Positions 1 to 7,960 of a DNA stretch of 17,450 bases are shown here, piece after piece. The position numbers and the translations under genes are program-made. Positions within the stretch are counted from its first letter, which is position 1; the number at the start of each line of letters is the position of its first letter. This DNA comes from Thermoplasmata archaeon (GTDB lineage: Archaea > Thermoplasmatota > Thermoplasmata > GCA-020350865). The notes under the pieces were generated by a model. That model saw only the letters and a program-made list of their open reading frames with translations, made no database searches and was not told where the DNA came from. The stretch spans positions 1,830,563 through 1,848,012 of the forward strand of contig CP070726.1 in NCBI GenBank assembly GCA_020350865.1. Reading direction: 5' to 3'.

Positions 1-2508
1 ATGTGGTACGGAGGGTGCTGCGGCTCGTATTCAAGAACTGGATATGCCTCGTCAGATAATGGCGTTATTTGGACAAAATACAGGGCGAATCCGGTGCTTG
101 ATATCGGATTTCGGGGTACCTGGGATGACATGCAATCGGCGGCTCCGGCAGTCCTCCAACACGGATCGACCTACCATATGTGGTACTCGGGTCATGACGG
201 CAAAAATTACAGGATCGGATACGCCACGTCCCCGGACAGAAGTTCATGGGTAAAACTCGCTTCATCTCCGGAGGTCTTGGACGCGTACAAGATTTCAGAC
301 ATCGTCGGGGGTCTAACATATACTGTAGAGCTTGCCGTGCCTTCGACTGCGGATCTGGACCTGTTTATCTTCAGTGCCTCCGGCGGAAGGGATGATGCTT
401 TGGCATCCTCGAAAAATGAAGGTTCCGGTGCTGATGAAACGATCAGATTTACCGGTCCGACAACTGGCAATTATATACTGGTAATCACGAATGAAAACGG
501 CGGGACAGGGACATACACCCTCCTTGCGAAAAGCCCGCCATCGGTTAACGCGGGCAAGGATAGGAATGCAGATGGTGACGGGAGCATATCCTTCAAGGCT
601 GAAGCGTACTATCCCGGATTGACCCAAAATCCCGATAAATATCGTGCATGGGCTGTGGACATATCCGCAGATGGTCAGTATCTGGCATTCAGCTGGAATA
701 AAAACGTTACCTTCTTCAGTACAGCATCCAGCGTTCCGCTGTGGACCTTGGATACCCAGGATGTTGTTCACGATCTCAAACTTTCGGACGATGGACAGCA
801 CCTTGCAGTCCTGAGCAACAAGACACTATATTTTTTCGATACAGGAACAAGTGTTCCACTGTGGTCTGTTAACATCGGTTACTACGGCGGGATAGGCCCT
901 GGTAATCAACTGGATATGACCAGGGACGGGAAATTCATTGCATGTTCGGCCTGGGGTAACAGGGTCCTGGTCTTCGACAGCACAAGTTTCGCACCTGCGT
1001 CTCCTTACTGGGACTATGATTTCGGTGACGAAGTCAAGGTGGTTAAGTTCTCGGGAGACGGCAGATATCTGGCCGTGGGAGGACTCCACAGCCATGAATT
1101 CCAAATCGCATGGATCCCCGGAAGAAACGTAAAATGGACATATGTAAGTTCGGATGTATTCTACAGTGCCTCGCTTTCCGAAGACGGCAGCATGATATCG
1201 CAGGGTCAGGGCAATCAACATAATGTCAGTGTCTTTAACTCAGACAGCAACACCCCTGAGTGGAGCTACGAGCTCGAGGGGGCACAGTTCGAACAGGTCA
1301 TGTCCGATGACGGGAAATATCTGGCATCAAGTAATCACTGGGACTCTCTCCCGGACTCTTGGAACGGTATCGCTTTCTGGAACACGTCAAGTTCCATTCC
1401 CATCTGGACATATGAAATAGAACCGGGATATTACTCGAAAATCAATACCGTGGATATGGACCGCAATGCAAATTATGTGGTGGGAGGGTGTCTGAACAAT
1501 AATGTGTACCTCTTCAGTCAGCTTGGAGACAATCTTCCTGGCTGGGGCCCAGATGATAATGAACCGGTTTTCACTTTTTCAACAGACGGTTGGATACGTT
1601 TCAATGGTGTTTCGATATCAGCAGACGGAACCCACTTTGCAGCTGCCAGTTGGGATGGAAGTGTATATCTATTTTCAACAGCTGGAATACCCCATCTCGT
1701 GTGGAGCTGGAACTCGAGCTCCCCTGTCCCCGCATCGGTCGAATACAAGTGGGACTTCGATGCGAAAGTTGACTCGGACGGCGATGGTAATTTTAAAAAC
1801 GATGCCGATGCCCAGGGCCCGAACCCGACCTACACCTATGACGAGAATGGAGTTTACACGGTGACGCTCTCAGTCACAGATGAACACGGCACTTCAAACG
1901 TACACACCATTGTCGTGACCGTAGATAGTCTACCCACAACCGGTGAAGGGGGAGAATTATTCAAACCGGGGCTGGCCCTGACCACGGCAGCTATCATCGC
2001 CGCCCTCCTCATATGCCTCCTTGCCGGAAGCACTGAAGTAGGCAAGATGAGATGGATCCCAATATTCTCCCCTCTCTACTCGAGATTGAAGAATGGAGAG
2101 GTCCTTGACCAGTTCACGCGGGGGAGGATCTACGAGCACATCAGGAAGAATCCGGGTGACCACTACAACAACATCAAGCAGGAACTCGGTTTAAATAACG
2201 GCTCCCTTGCCTACCATCTACACACATTGGAAAGGGAGAACTACATAAAATCGAAGCGCGACGGCATCTTCAAGCACTTTTACCCCACAGGAATGAAAAT
2301 CCCGGAAAGACCCATAATGCGCTTGTCCGAGCTGGAAAGGGACATCATGAACGCAATAAGGCGTAATCCCGGTGCCACCCAAAAGGACATCTCGAAGGTG
2401 TTGAAGATAAGCCAGCAGGTGGTGAGCTACCACGTGAAGCTCATGAGCGATGCCGGCCTTATAAGACATGAGCAGCGGGACAGAAAATACAGATATTTTT
2501 GTAATTAG
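1..2508 (+). CDS. Membrane-anchored one-component regulator: PPC, beta-propeller and PKD ectodomain with two cytoplasmic winged helices (5' partial)
   Basis: The frame is open from the first base. The first ATG lies inside an MWY-type propeller blade, so the true start and export signal are probably left of the window. Visible order: two MWY/SPD blades (residues 1-90), a PPC-like domain (about 98-178), the beginning of a PKD domain (179-205), a WD40/PQQ-like propeller with repeated 'S.DG..LA' motifs (about 212-570), the rest of the PKD with a DSDGDGNFKNDAD loop (about 575-645), and one membrane helix (656-676). A conserved juxtamembrane stretch (STEVGK...SPLYSRLK) leads to two winged helices (about 700-762 and 774-834) with NNGSLAYHL and SQQVVSYHV recognition helices. 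Inferred role: an extracellular ligand or surface state is read and a cytoplasmic DNA-binding unit answers. The C-terminal half is closely similar to the next gene. The stop is TAG. Ligand and target genes are unknown. Confidence 0.85.
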   Translation: MWYGGCCGSYSRTGYASSDNGVIWTKYRANPVLDIGFRGTWDDMQSAAPAVLQHGSTYHMWYSGHDGKNYRIGYATSPDRSSWVKLASSPEVLDAYKISDIVGGLTYTVELAVPSTADLDLFIFSASGGRDDALASSKNEGSGADETIRFTGPTTGNYILVITNENGGTGTYTLLAKSPPSVNAGKDRNADGDGSISFKAEAYYPGLTQNPDKYRAWAVDISADGQYLAFSWNKNVTFFSTASSVPLWTLDTQDVVHDLKLSDDGQHLAVLSNKTLYFFDTGTSVPLWSVNIGYYGGIGPGNQLDMTRDGKFIACSAWGNRVLVFDSTSFAPASPYWDYDFGDEVKVVKFSGDGRYLAVGGLHSHEFQIAWIPGRNVKWTYVSSDVFYSASLSEDGSMISQGQGNQHNVSVFNSDSNTPEWSYELEGAQFEQVMSDDGKYLASSNHWDSLPDSWNGIAFWNTSSSIPIWTYEIEPGYYSKINTVDMDRNANYVVGGCLNNNVYLFSQLGDNLPGWGPDDNEPVFTFSTDGWIRFNGVSISADGTHFAAASWDGSVYLFSTAGIPHLVWSWNSSSPVPASVEYKWDFDAKVDSDGDGNFKNDADAQGPNPTYTYDENGVYTVTLSVTDEHGTSNVHTIVVTVDSLPTTGEGGELFKPGLALTTAAIIAALLICLLAGSTEVGKMRWIPIFSPLYSRLKNGEVLDQFTRGRIYEHIRKNPGDHYNNIKQELGLNNGSLAYHLHTLERENYIKSKRDGIFKHFYPTGMKIPERPIMRLSELERDIMNAIRRNPGATQKDISKVLKISQQVVSYHVKLMSDAGLIRHEQRDRKYRYFCN

Positions 2509-2597
2509 ATTATTAATAGCATATGTCCAAAACTGTAATTATGAAGTTATTAAAACATAAACCATAGAAACAGTAATACAAAAACCGTACAAAAAAG

Positions 2598-2606
2598 TTT
2601 ATATAC
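2598..2606 (+). promoter_or_regulatory. Probable TATA box for the gene at 2693
   Basis: TTTATATAC preceded by an A-rich stretch resembling a BRE lies in the 184-base gap after the first gene. It predicts transcription from about 2630 and a leader of about 60 bases carrying the GGTGGGAG ribosome binding site at 2679-2686. A second TATA-like stretch at about 2640-2652 is an alternative. Confidence 0.5.
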
Positions 2607-2692
2607 ATTTGAAAAACATGGAAATAATATTATATTATTGGCAATATATATTCCCATATAAGGGGAAGTCACGATTACGGTGGGAGTAGAGT

Positions 2693-4681
2693 ATGAAACC
2701 GGGGGGTAGGGAGTTAAGAGAGAAGAAGAACAGTGGAAGGTGGCTTGGGATTCCGACCCTGTGTTTGGTCTGGTTCCTTGTTGCATTCCTGCTGCTGATT
2801 GCGAGCCTGGCTGTCGCGGCTCCCAAGATCACCTCCGGGGACTGCGGGGGATACTGGAGCGATTCATTTCAGGATGAAAAGGGAATAGAAACCTATCAGA
2901 ACTTAAGAATAGAAGAAGGGCAGGTGGCCCTTCCCCCCGAGGAGGATGAGGCAAATTGGGAAAAAAAGGGAGTGGCCGTGGAAAACGGGGGCCCGTATGA
3001 TTATTTCTTTGCCAATATTCCCAGTGTATTGAAGGAGAACGACCTTTACAGAATGTGGTACGCGGGTGCGAACGGACTCCGGCTCAGCATTCTGTACGCA
3101 TCCTCTGCCGACGGTATAAACTGGGAAAAGCGCGATGAACCCCTTTCAAGCCCTGGAAATCCCGGGGACCCGGATTTTCGTGGTTCCACTGCCCCGAGAG
3201 TAATAAAGGATGACGGCTCATACAAGATGTGGTATGTCGGCAACGACAGCGTCAACGAATGGGCAATGTACGCCACTTCCCCTGATGGCATCACCTGGAC
3301 CAAAGGCGTCGTGGTTTTTGAAGAGACGGGAGTGCGTCCCAACATTGTGATGAAGGACGGGGCCATATACAAGATGTGGTATACGTACCTGGTGGATGGG
3401 CACTGGCGGGTATTTTACGCCACCTCACCGGATGGAGAAAGCTGGACAAAGCATGGTCTGGTGCTCGATATAGGAGCTCCGGGTGAGCTGGATGACATGC
3501 ATGTCGGCGGAGTATGCATCCTTAAGGGAAATGACGGATCATATCAAATGTGGTACAGTGGACATGATGAAACCACGGGATACAGGATATTTTATGCCAC
3601 TTCTCCCGATGGGGTGGAGTGGACAAAGCAGGGCATGATCATAGATAAGTCCCCGGGCGAACAGGACCAGATCAATGCCGGTTACCCGTGCGTATTGAAG
3701 GATGATTGCGGATATTACAAGATGTGGTACAACGGAAATGACGGGAATGACTCGTGTGTCATGTATGCGGTCAAGCCGCCAACGTTCATGGATAACGGCA
3801 ACCTGGTATCAAAAGAGATTTCGCTGTCCCAGGTTCAAAGATGGGAGGAACTGGTAATCGAAAAAACGGAGGACGGGATAGACAACCATGTCCTTGTATC
3901 TGTTCTGGACGGCAGGACATGCAAGATAATCGAGGGATTCGAATACATGGAGGAGGCCGTAATGGATCTATCCTCGATTGACAACAAAATCCTTCCCTCG
4001 ATCAGGTTGATGGCCACTTTCATTGGAGACGGCAGTTCAACACCGGTCCTGAACGAGTGGAAGGTGACCTGGCTCAATGATGATTCCCTGATAATCGATT
4101 CCCTTGATGAGACAAAAGGGTACGGCCTGTGGAATGCGGCAATACCAACTGCAATCGTAGGAATAATCCTCTTTTCAGTCACGTTTGCCGGGAGCACCGA
4201 GGTGGGCAAGTACAGGCTCATCCCCATCATCTCCCCGCTCTACTCGCGGCTTAAGAGAAAGGAGGTTCTCGAGCTTTTTACACGGGAAAGGATATATGAT
4301 TACATAAACGGGCACCCAGGAGACCATTATAATTCAATCAAGAAGAAACTTGATCTTAACAACGGCTCCCTCGCCTACCATCTCAGGACCCTGGAGGAGC
4401 AGAATTTCATAAAATCCATGCGCGACGGTATGTACAAGCGCTTCTACCCGGTAAATATGAAGATACCCAGGATAAACGGTTTCACCCTGGCCTCCACACC
4501 CGGCCGTATAATGAAGATGATATTCGGGCACCCCGGCATGACCCAGAAGGATGTGGTGGCAGCCATGGGAGTAAGCCAGCAGGTTGTAAGCTACCATATA
4601 AACCAATTGATCGATTCGGGGCTACTTAGGGCCGAAAGGCACGGAAAGACATTCAGGTATTTTGCAGTTGAGCTTTATTGA
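2693..4681 (+). CDS. Membrane-anchored one-component regulator with a five-bladed MWY propeller ectodomain and two cytoplasmic winged helices
   Basis: Protein of 662 residues. The start is fixed by GGTGGGAG six bases upstream and by an N-terminal hydrophobic signal (residues 17-42, possible cleavage after VAA). Five blades follow, each with a (R/K/Q)MWY motif (about 120, 178, 227, 285, 343) and a 'YA(T/S)S.DG..W.K' motif. This is the look of the five-bladed GH43/GH32/GH130-type propeller superfamily. A beta-rich domain (about 365-460) leads to a membrane helix (480-499), the juxtamembrane stretch STEVGKYRLIPIISPLYSRL, and two winged helices (about 522-585 and 598-658). The cytoplasmic half parallels the upstream neighbour nearly residue for residue. 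Topology (inferred): propeller outside, DNA-binding part inside. I saw no convincing set of glycosidase carboxylates, so a binding rather than hydrolytic ectodomain is likelier. It may sense a carbohydrate, but that is only fold-based inference. The stop is TGA. Confidence 0.85.
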   Translation: MKPGGRELREKKNSGRWLGIPTLCLVWFLVAFLLLIASLAVAAPKITSGDCGGYWSDSFQDEKGIETYQNLRIEEGQVALPPEEDEANWEKKGVAVENGGPYDYFFANIPSVLKENDLYRMWYAGANGLRLSILYASSADGINWEKRDEPLSSPGNPGDPDFRGSTAPRVIKDDGSYKMWYVGNDSVNEWAMYATSPDGITWTKGVVVFEETGVRPNIVMKDGAIYKMWYTYLVDGHWRVFYATSPDGESWTKHGLVLDIGAPGELDDMHVGGVCILKGNDGSYQMWYSGHDETTGYRIFYATSPDGVEWTKQGMIIDKSPGEQDQINAGYPCVLKDDCGYYKMWYNGNDGNDSCVMYAVKPPTFMDNGNLVSKEISLSQVQRWEELVIEKTEDGIDNHVLVSVLDGRTCKIIEGFEYMEEAVMDLSSIDNKILPSIRLMATFIGDGSSTPVLNEWKVTWLNDDSLIIDSLDETKGYGLWNAAIPTAIVGIILFSVTFAGSTEVGKYRLIPIISPLYSRLKRKEVLELFTRERIYDYINGHPGDHYNSIKKKLDLNNGSLAYHLRTLEEQNFIKSMRDGMYKRFYPVNMKIPRINGFTLASTPGRIMKMIFGHPGMTQKDVVAAMGVSQQVVSYHINQLIDSGLLRAERHGKTFRYFAVELY

Positions 4682-4734
4682 AACAATCCCAACTTTTTTA
4701 TCCTCAAATCCCTATCGAGGAAAAGGTGAAGAAC

Positions 4735-5040
4735 ATGCTGGCCGAATTCACGATCTTTCCCATCGGCGAGGGCGTCAGCCTGAGCAAGTACGTTGCAAGG
4801 AGCCTGGAGCTCATCGACGCAAGCGGCCTCCCCTACAAGATCAACCCCATGGGCACTGTGGTGGAGGGGGAGTGGGACGAGGTGCTGGATCTCATCAAGA
4901 AATGCCACCACGCCATACTGGAGGACACCGAGAGGGTCTCCTGCACCATTAAAATAGACGACAGGAAGGGCAAGAAGGGCGCCCTTGACAGCAAAATAAA
5001 GAGCGTGGAGGAGAAGGTGGGAAAGGAGCTTTCGCAGTAG
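4735..5040 (+). CDS. MTH1187/YqgV-family thiamine-binding-like protein
   Basis: The 101-residue product matches the MTH1187/YqgV family: an N-terminal strand 'AEFTIFPIGEG.SLS.YV', a central 'GLPYKINPMGTVVEG' segment and a lysine-rich C-terminal helix. Members are small ferredoxin-like-fold proteins that form oligomers, and some bind thiamine or related ligands; the cellular role is poorly defined. The ATG at 4735 is preferred over the in-frame ATG at 4678, because GGTGA at 4725-4729 sits at correct spacing and the family begins here; the upstream start would also overlap the end of the previous gene. A T-rich, TATA-like stretch (4693-4702) lies in the short gap before it. The stop is TAG. The neighbours do not suggest a thiamine operon. 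Confidence 0.82.
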   Translation: MLAEFTIFPIGEGVSLSKYVARSLELIDASGLPYKINPMGTVVEGEWDEVLDLIKKCHHAILEDTERVSCTIKIDDRKGKKGALDSKIKSVEEKVGKELSQ

Positions 5041-5116
5041 ATAAACGAATTATTTCAATTTCCATAATAATCTGGGGAAAAATACCCCCGTTCCATCGAA
5101 TATAAAATCAAAAACA

Positions 5117-5126
5117 TTATATATAG
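5117..5126 (+). promoter_or_regulatory. TATA box for the gene at 5204
   Basis: TTATATATAG stands out in the 163-base AT-rich gap after the MTH1187-family gene. It predicts a start near 5145-5150 and a leader of about 55 bases ending in a GGTGAGG ribosome binding site (5195-5201). Confidence 0.5.
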
Positions 5127-5203
5127 ACAGACATATTTCCAACAAAAATCACAAATACCAGTATGAATTATAACAAAGTACATCTATATTATACGGTGAG
5201 GGC

Positions 5204-5947
5204 ATGAGCAACGGAGAATCGGAAGAGGTTCCGCAGAAGAGAAGAAAGCCAGTGGGCTCAGTGGTAGTGCTGATATTCGCCCTCCTGATCATGCTGTTTC
5301 TCTTTCAGCTGGTAACAAACGCCGATTTCTACGAGGAATACGGCAGGGACATCTCCAAGGACAACTGGATATTCATCATATCCACGCTCATGATCATCTT
5401 CATCATCATTCTTTTGATATCCAGCTTTCCGGCAAAGGCAGCACAGCCCCAGACTTTCACCTCCCAGGGTCCCACCCAGATGGTGCCCATGCCTGCGGAA
5501 ACCCCGGAGCCAGCCCCGGCCGAGGCGGCACCTGCAAGTATGGATGTGGTGGAAGCCGAGCCCCTGGTGGTGGAAGCGGAGATCGTCGAGGCCGAGCCCA
5601 TGGAAGAGGAGGAGGCACCGGCGGCTGCAAAGAGCCTCAGGATGAAAAAACCCAGGATAATAGAATATCCCAAGAAGGTGCCTGGGGGTGTGTACGGCGA
5701 CACCATCATCAGGGTGGACCCCAGGAGCAAACTGAACCTCAGAACCCTGCTTGTTAGGTCCTGCATGATATGCGACCGCCAGGGCAAATGCTGGGAGGAG
5801 ATTATGGACTCCATCCCCAGGGATCAGTTCCTGGAGAACATCGACTGCAAGAGGGGGCTGCGCACCCTGAAGAGCGAAGGCGGAGCGCACGCAGCAAAAA
5901 AGAAAGTCAAGCGGATGAAGATGAAGGTCAAGGTTGACACCGAGTAA
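5204..5947 (+). CDS. Two-helix membrane protein with an Ala/Glu/Pro linker and a four-cysteine C-terminal domain
   Basis: I do not recognise this family. The 247-residue product has a charged N-terminus, a membrane helix (about 17-38), a short acidic loop (40-53) and a second helix (about 55-74). A low-complexity linker rich in Ala, Glu and Pro follows (about 80-142). The C-terminal domain (about 148-225) contains C187-x2-C190-x5-C196 and C215 in 'SCMICDRQGKCWEE' and 'ENIDCKRG'. The extreme C-terminus is very basic (AAKKKVKRMKMKVK). The basic residues before the first helix suggest that both termini face the cytoplasm. The four cysteines could bind zinc or an iron-sulfur cluster; the basic tail could touch nucleic acid or acidic lipid. 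These roles are inference. The start is supported by GGTGAGG just upstream. The stop is TAA, followed by a T-rich tract. Confidence 0.75.
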   Translation: MSNGESEEVPQKRRKPVGSVVVLIFALLIMLFLFQLVTNADFYEEYGRDISKDNWIFIISTLMIIFIIILLISSFPAKAAQPQTFTSQGPTQMVPMPAETPEPAPAEAAPASMDVVEAEPLVVEAEIVEAEPMEEEEAPAAAKSLRMKKPRIIEYPKKVPGGVYGDTIIRVDPRSKLNLRTLLVRSCMICDRQGKCWEEIMDSIPRDQFLENIDCKRGLRTLKSEGGAHAAKKKVKRMKMKVKVDTE

Positions 5948-5957
5948 TTTTTCTTCC
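5948..5957 (+). terminator. T-rich archaeal-type terminator
   Basis: TTTTTCTTCC follows directly after the TAA of the cysteine-rich membrane protein gene. Archaeal RNA polymerase commonly stops at such U-rich tracts without a hairpin. Confidence 0.4.
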
Positions 5958-6014
5958 AGACAACAATTTTAAGTAGTAAAAATGATATGCCTTTTTCCCC
6001 TTTGGAGGCCGAAA

Positions 6015-6470
6015 ATGGCAAGGATTCACTCGAGAAAAAAGGGAAAGTCATCTTCCAACAGACCCTACAGGGCAGAGCCCCCCGAATGGGTGGCTCCAAA
6101 GCCCAAGGAAGTGGAGCGCACAGTGATCAGGCTGGCGGACGAGGGACTGTCAACGAGCCTCATCGGCATGAAGATGAGGGACCAGTACGGTGTGCCCAGT
6201 GTCAAGCTGTGCACGGGCAAGAGCATAACGACCATCCTTTCAGAGCACAAAAGGGCCCCCAAACTGCCAGAAGACCTCCGAAACCTCATGAGAAAGGCTG
6301 TCAACATAGGGGAGCATCTGGTGGAGAACCCGAAGGACAAACACAATCAGAGAGCCTTGAGCCTCACCGAGGCCAAGATCAGGAGGCTCATCCGGTACTA
6401 CAAGTCTGAGGGTGTACTGGAAAAGGAATGGACTTACAAACTCAGCACAGCCAAACTGCTTGTGGAATGA
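6015..6470 (+). CDS. rps15: 30S ribosomal protein S15 (archaeal uS15)
   Basis: Protein of 151 residues, the length usual for archaeal and eukaryotic uS15, which is longer than the bacterial form. It opens with the archaeal signature MARIHSRKKGKSSSNRP and ends with the uS15 core, including 'HNQRALSLTEAKIRRLIRYY' (110-129). It binds the central domain of 16S rRNA in the small subunit. The ATG at 6015 is chosen over the in-frame ATG at 5982, because GGAGG at 6004-6008 is ideally spaced and the family begins MARIHSR. A TATA-like 'ATTTTAAG' near 5966-5973 may drive it. The recJ-like gene follows 28 bases later without its own promoter, a gene order often seen in archaea, so the two are probably co-transcribed. 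The stop is TGA. Confidence 0.97.
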   Translation: MARIHSRKKGKSSSNRPYRAEPPEWVAPKPKEVERTVIRLADEGLSTSLIGMKMRDQYGVPSVKLCTGKSITTILSEHKRAPKLPEDLRNLMRKAVNIGEHLVENPKDKHNQRALSLTEAKIRRLIRYYKSEGVLEKEWTYKLSTAKLLVE

Positions 6471-6498
6471 AAACATCCACCGCAACTTGTTCTAATAT

Positions 6499-7893
6499 AT
6501 GAAAGACTATCTTCGACAAAGGGAGGAAGAGGGGGCATTGAAGCTGAAAGATACCGTACCTGAAGGCCTTTTGCAGAAGCTGGAGTCCGCCAAAAAGATC
6601 GTACTTGAACAAAAGGACACCATCAGGGTCGTATCCCACTACGATGCCGACGGCATATGCGCCGCAGGGGTCCTCTGCCATGCCCTTCTGAGAAAAAACA
6701 TGAAGTTCCACGTGAAGCTGACCACCAGCCTGAAGGGGGACTACATCGCTCTTTTAAAGGAAGATGACTATGAAACCACCATTTTCTGCGATATGGGCTC
6801 GAACAATCTGCCTGCTCTCTCAGACCTGAGCAAAAACGTGATCATCCTGGATCACCACAAACCAAAAGAGGACTCCGGCCAACCACTGCTTGTCAATCCC
6901 CATTTCTTTGGCATGGACGGTACCTACGAGGTATGTGCATCCAGCCTGGCCTTCATGTTCGCCTTGGTTCTGGACGAGGGCAACTGGGACCTCTCGGCCC
7001 TGGCCCTGGCGGGCATCATCGGCGACAAACAGCATATTGCCGGTCTCTCCGGGTTCAACGAGTTCGTGGTTGCCACTGCGGAAGAAAAGGGCTTTGTGGA
7101 TGCAAGGGACACCCTGAAGATATCCGGCAAGAACCTGAGGACATCCCTATTGGAGGGGCTGGACCCGTTCCTCGTGGGCATTTCGGGCAGGGAGGAAAAG
7201 GTTTTGGAATTCCTTAAAAAAATGAAGCTGAAGCCAGACTCCCGCCTGGAAGAAATGGATGAGGACCAATAGAGGCTTTTGACCTCCGCTCTGATCGTTA
7301 AGATTCTTTCCCAGGGGGCCCGTCCTGACATGGCCGAGGGCATCGTCACCAAGAGATACTGGCTTCCCCAATGGAACCTGTACGCAGGGGACCTGTCCAA
7401 CTACGTCAATGCATGCGGCAGGATGGACCATATGGGCACGGGCCTGGCTCTCTGCCTGGGTGATGAGAGGGCGCTGTCGCAGGCGGTGGCCCTGAGAAAG
7501 GCCTACAAGGACGAGCTGAGGCAGGGCCTTTTGAAACTCGAAACAGAGGGCGCCCACGCCTTGAAGAACATCCAGTTCTTTTACACCGAAAATCCCTCCC
7601 TTGCAGGGGCCAATGCCGGGCTCGGCATGATGTACATACTCGACCAGGACAAACCCACCTTCACACTGTCGGTGAGGGAGAAGGAGACAAAGGTTTCGAG
7701 CAGGGGCACGCACTACCTCATCTCCAAGGGACTGGACCTGGCACAGGCCTGCAGCCAGGCTGCAGAGAAGGTGGGCGGAAAAGGGGGAGGCCATCCCATT
7801 GCCTCCGGGGCCACCATACCCCTGGGAAAGGAGGAGCCGTTCCTTGCACTGCTAGATGAGGTGGTGGGAAATCAGCTCCACGGACAGGAATAG
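6499..7893 (+). CDS. recJ: Archaeal RecJ-like DHH/DHHA1 nuclease (GAN type) interrupted by an in-frame amber codon
   Basis: The two halves lie in the same frame and together make the usual archaeal RecJ/GAN length of 464 residues. The N-terminal half carries the DHH metal motifs: HYDADGICAAG (47-57), CDMGS (97-101), LDHH (117-120) and IIGDKQ (173-178). The second half carries NACGR (304-308), GLALCLGD and the DHHA1 loop GGKGGGHPIASGA (426-438). Family role: a single-strand exonuclease or exoribonuclease that associates with the archaeal replisome (CMG/GINS). A TAG at 7270-7272 (residue 258) splits the two, just before the helix 'RLLTSALIVKIL'. It could be a nonsense mutation, a sequence error, readthrough, or a true two-polypeptide arrangement with re-initiation at TTG 7279. 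All motifs on both sides are intact. No clear ribosome binding site precedes ATG 6499. The final stop is also TAG. Confidence 0.85.
7270..7272 (+). other. In-frame amber (TAG) codon inside recJ
   Basis: The TAG reads '...MDEDQ[TAG]RLLTSALIVKIL...', with uninterrupted homology on both sides in the same frame. One base change from GAG, AAG or CAG would create it; Glu would fit the local pattern. A second-half start at TTG 7279 is possible, with a poor AGAGG only three bases before it. Confidence 0.9.
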
Positions 7894-7910
7894 AACCCAT
7901 ATACAGAAAA

Positions 7911-7920
7911 GCTAATAAAA
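7911..7920 (+). promoter_or_regulatory. Possible TATA box for the gene at 7961
   Basis: GCTAATAAAA in the 67-base gap after recJ would place the RNA start near 7940, just ahead of the GGGGTGG ribosome binding site at about 7948-7954. The call rests on position and composition only. Confidence 0.3.
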
Positions 7921-7960
7921 CACAATCATACATATCGCCCCAATCCCGGGGTGGTTCGTT

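Noticed and set aside
1..3. Taking the ATG at base 1 as the true start of the first gene.
   Set aside because: It encodes the Met of an internal MWY blade motif; the paralog has a signal segment and further blades before this point, so the gene is cut by the window edge.
7270..7272. Assigning the recJ amber codon to pyrrolysine.
   Set aside because: TAG is the ordinary stop in 7 of 13 complete frames, and no pyl genes or tRNA are in the window. The codon is recorded, but no amino acid is assigned.
7147..7794. A 215-codon minus-strand frame opposite recJ.
   Set aside because: It lies wholly over the conserved DHHA1 half of recJ, shows no recognisable motif and has no promoter or ribosome binding site.
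7279..7893. Treating the second half of recJ as an independent TTG-started gene.
   Set aside because: It is the same frame as the first half, has only a poor ribosome binding site, and the family is one polypeptide. Kept only as an alternative.
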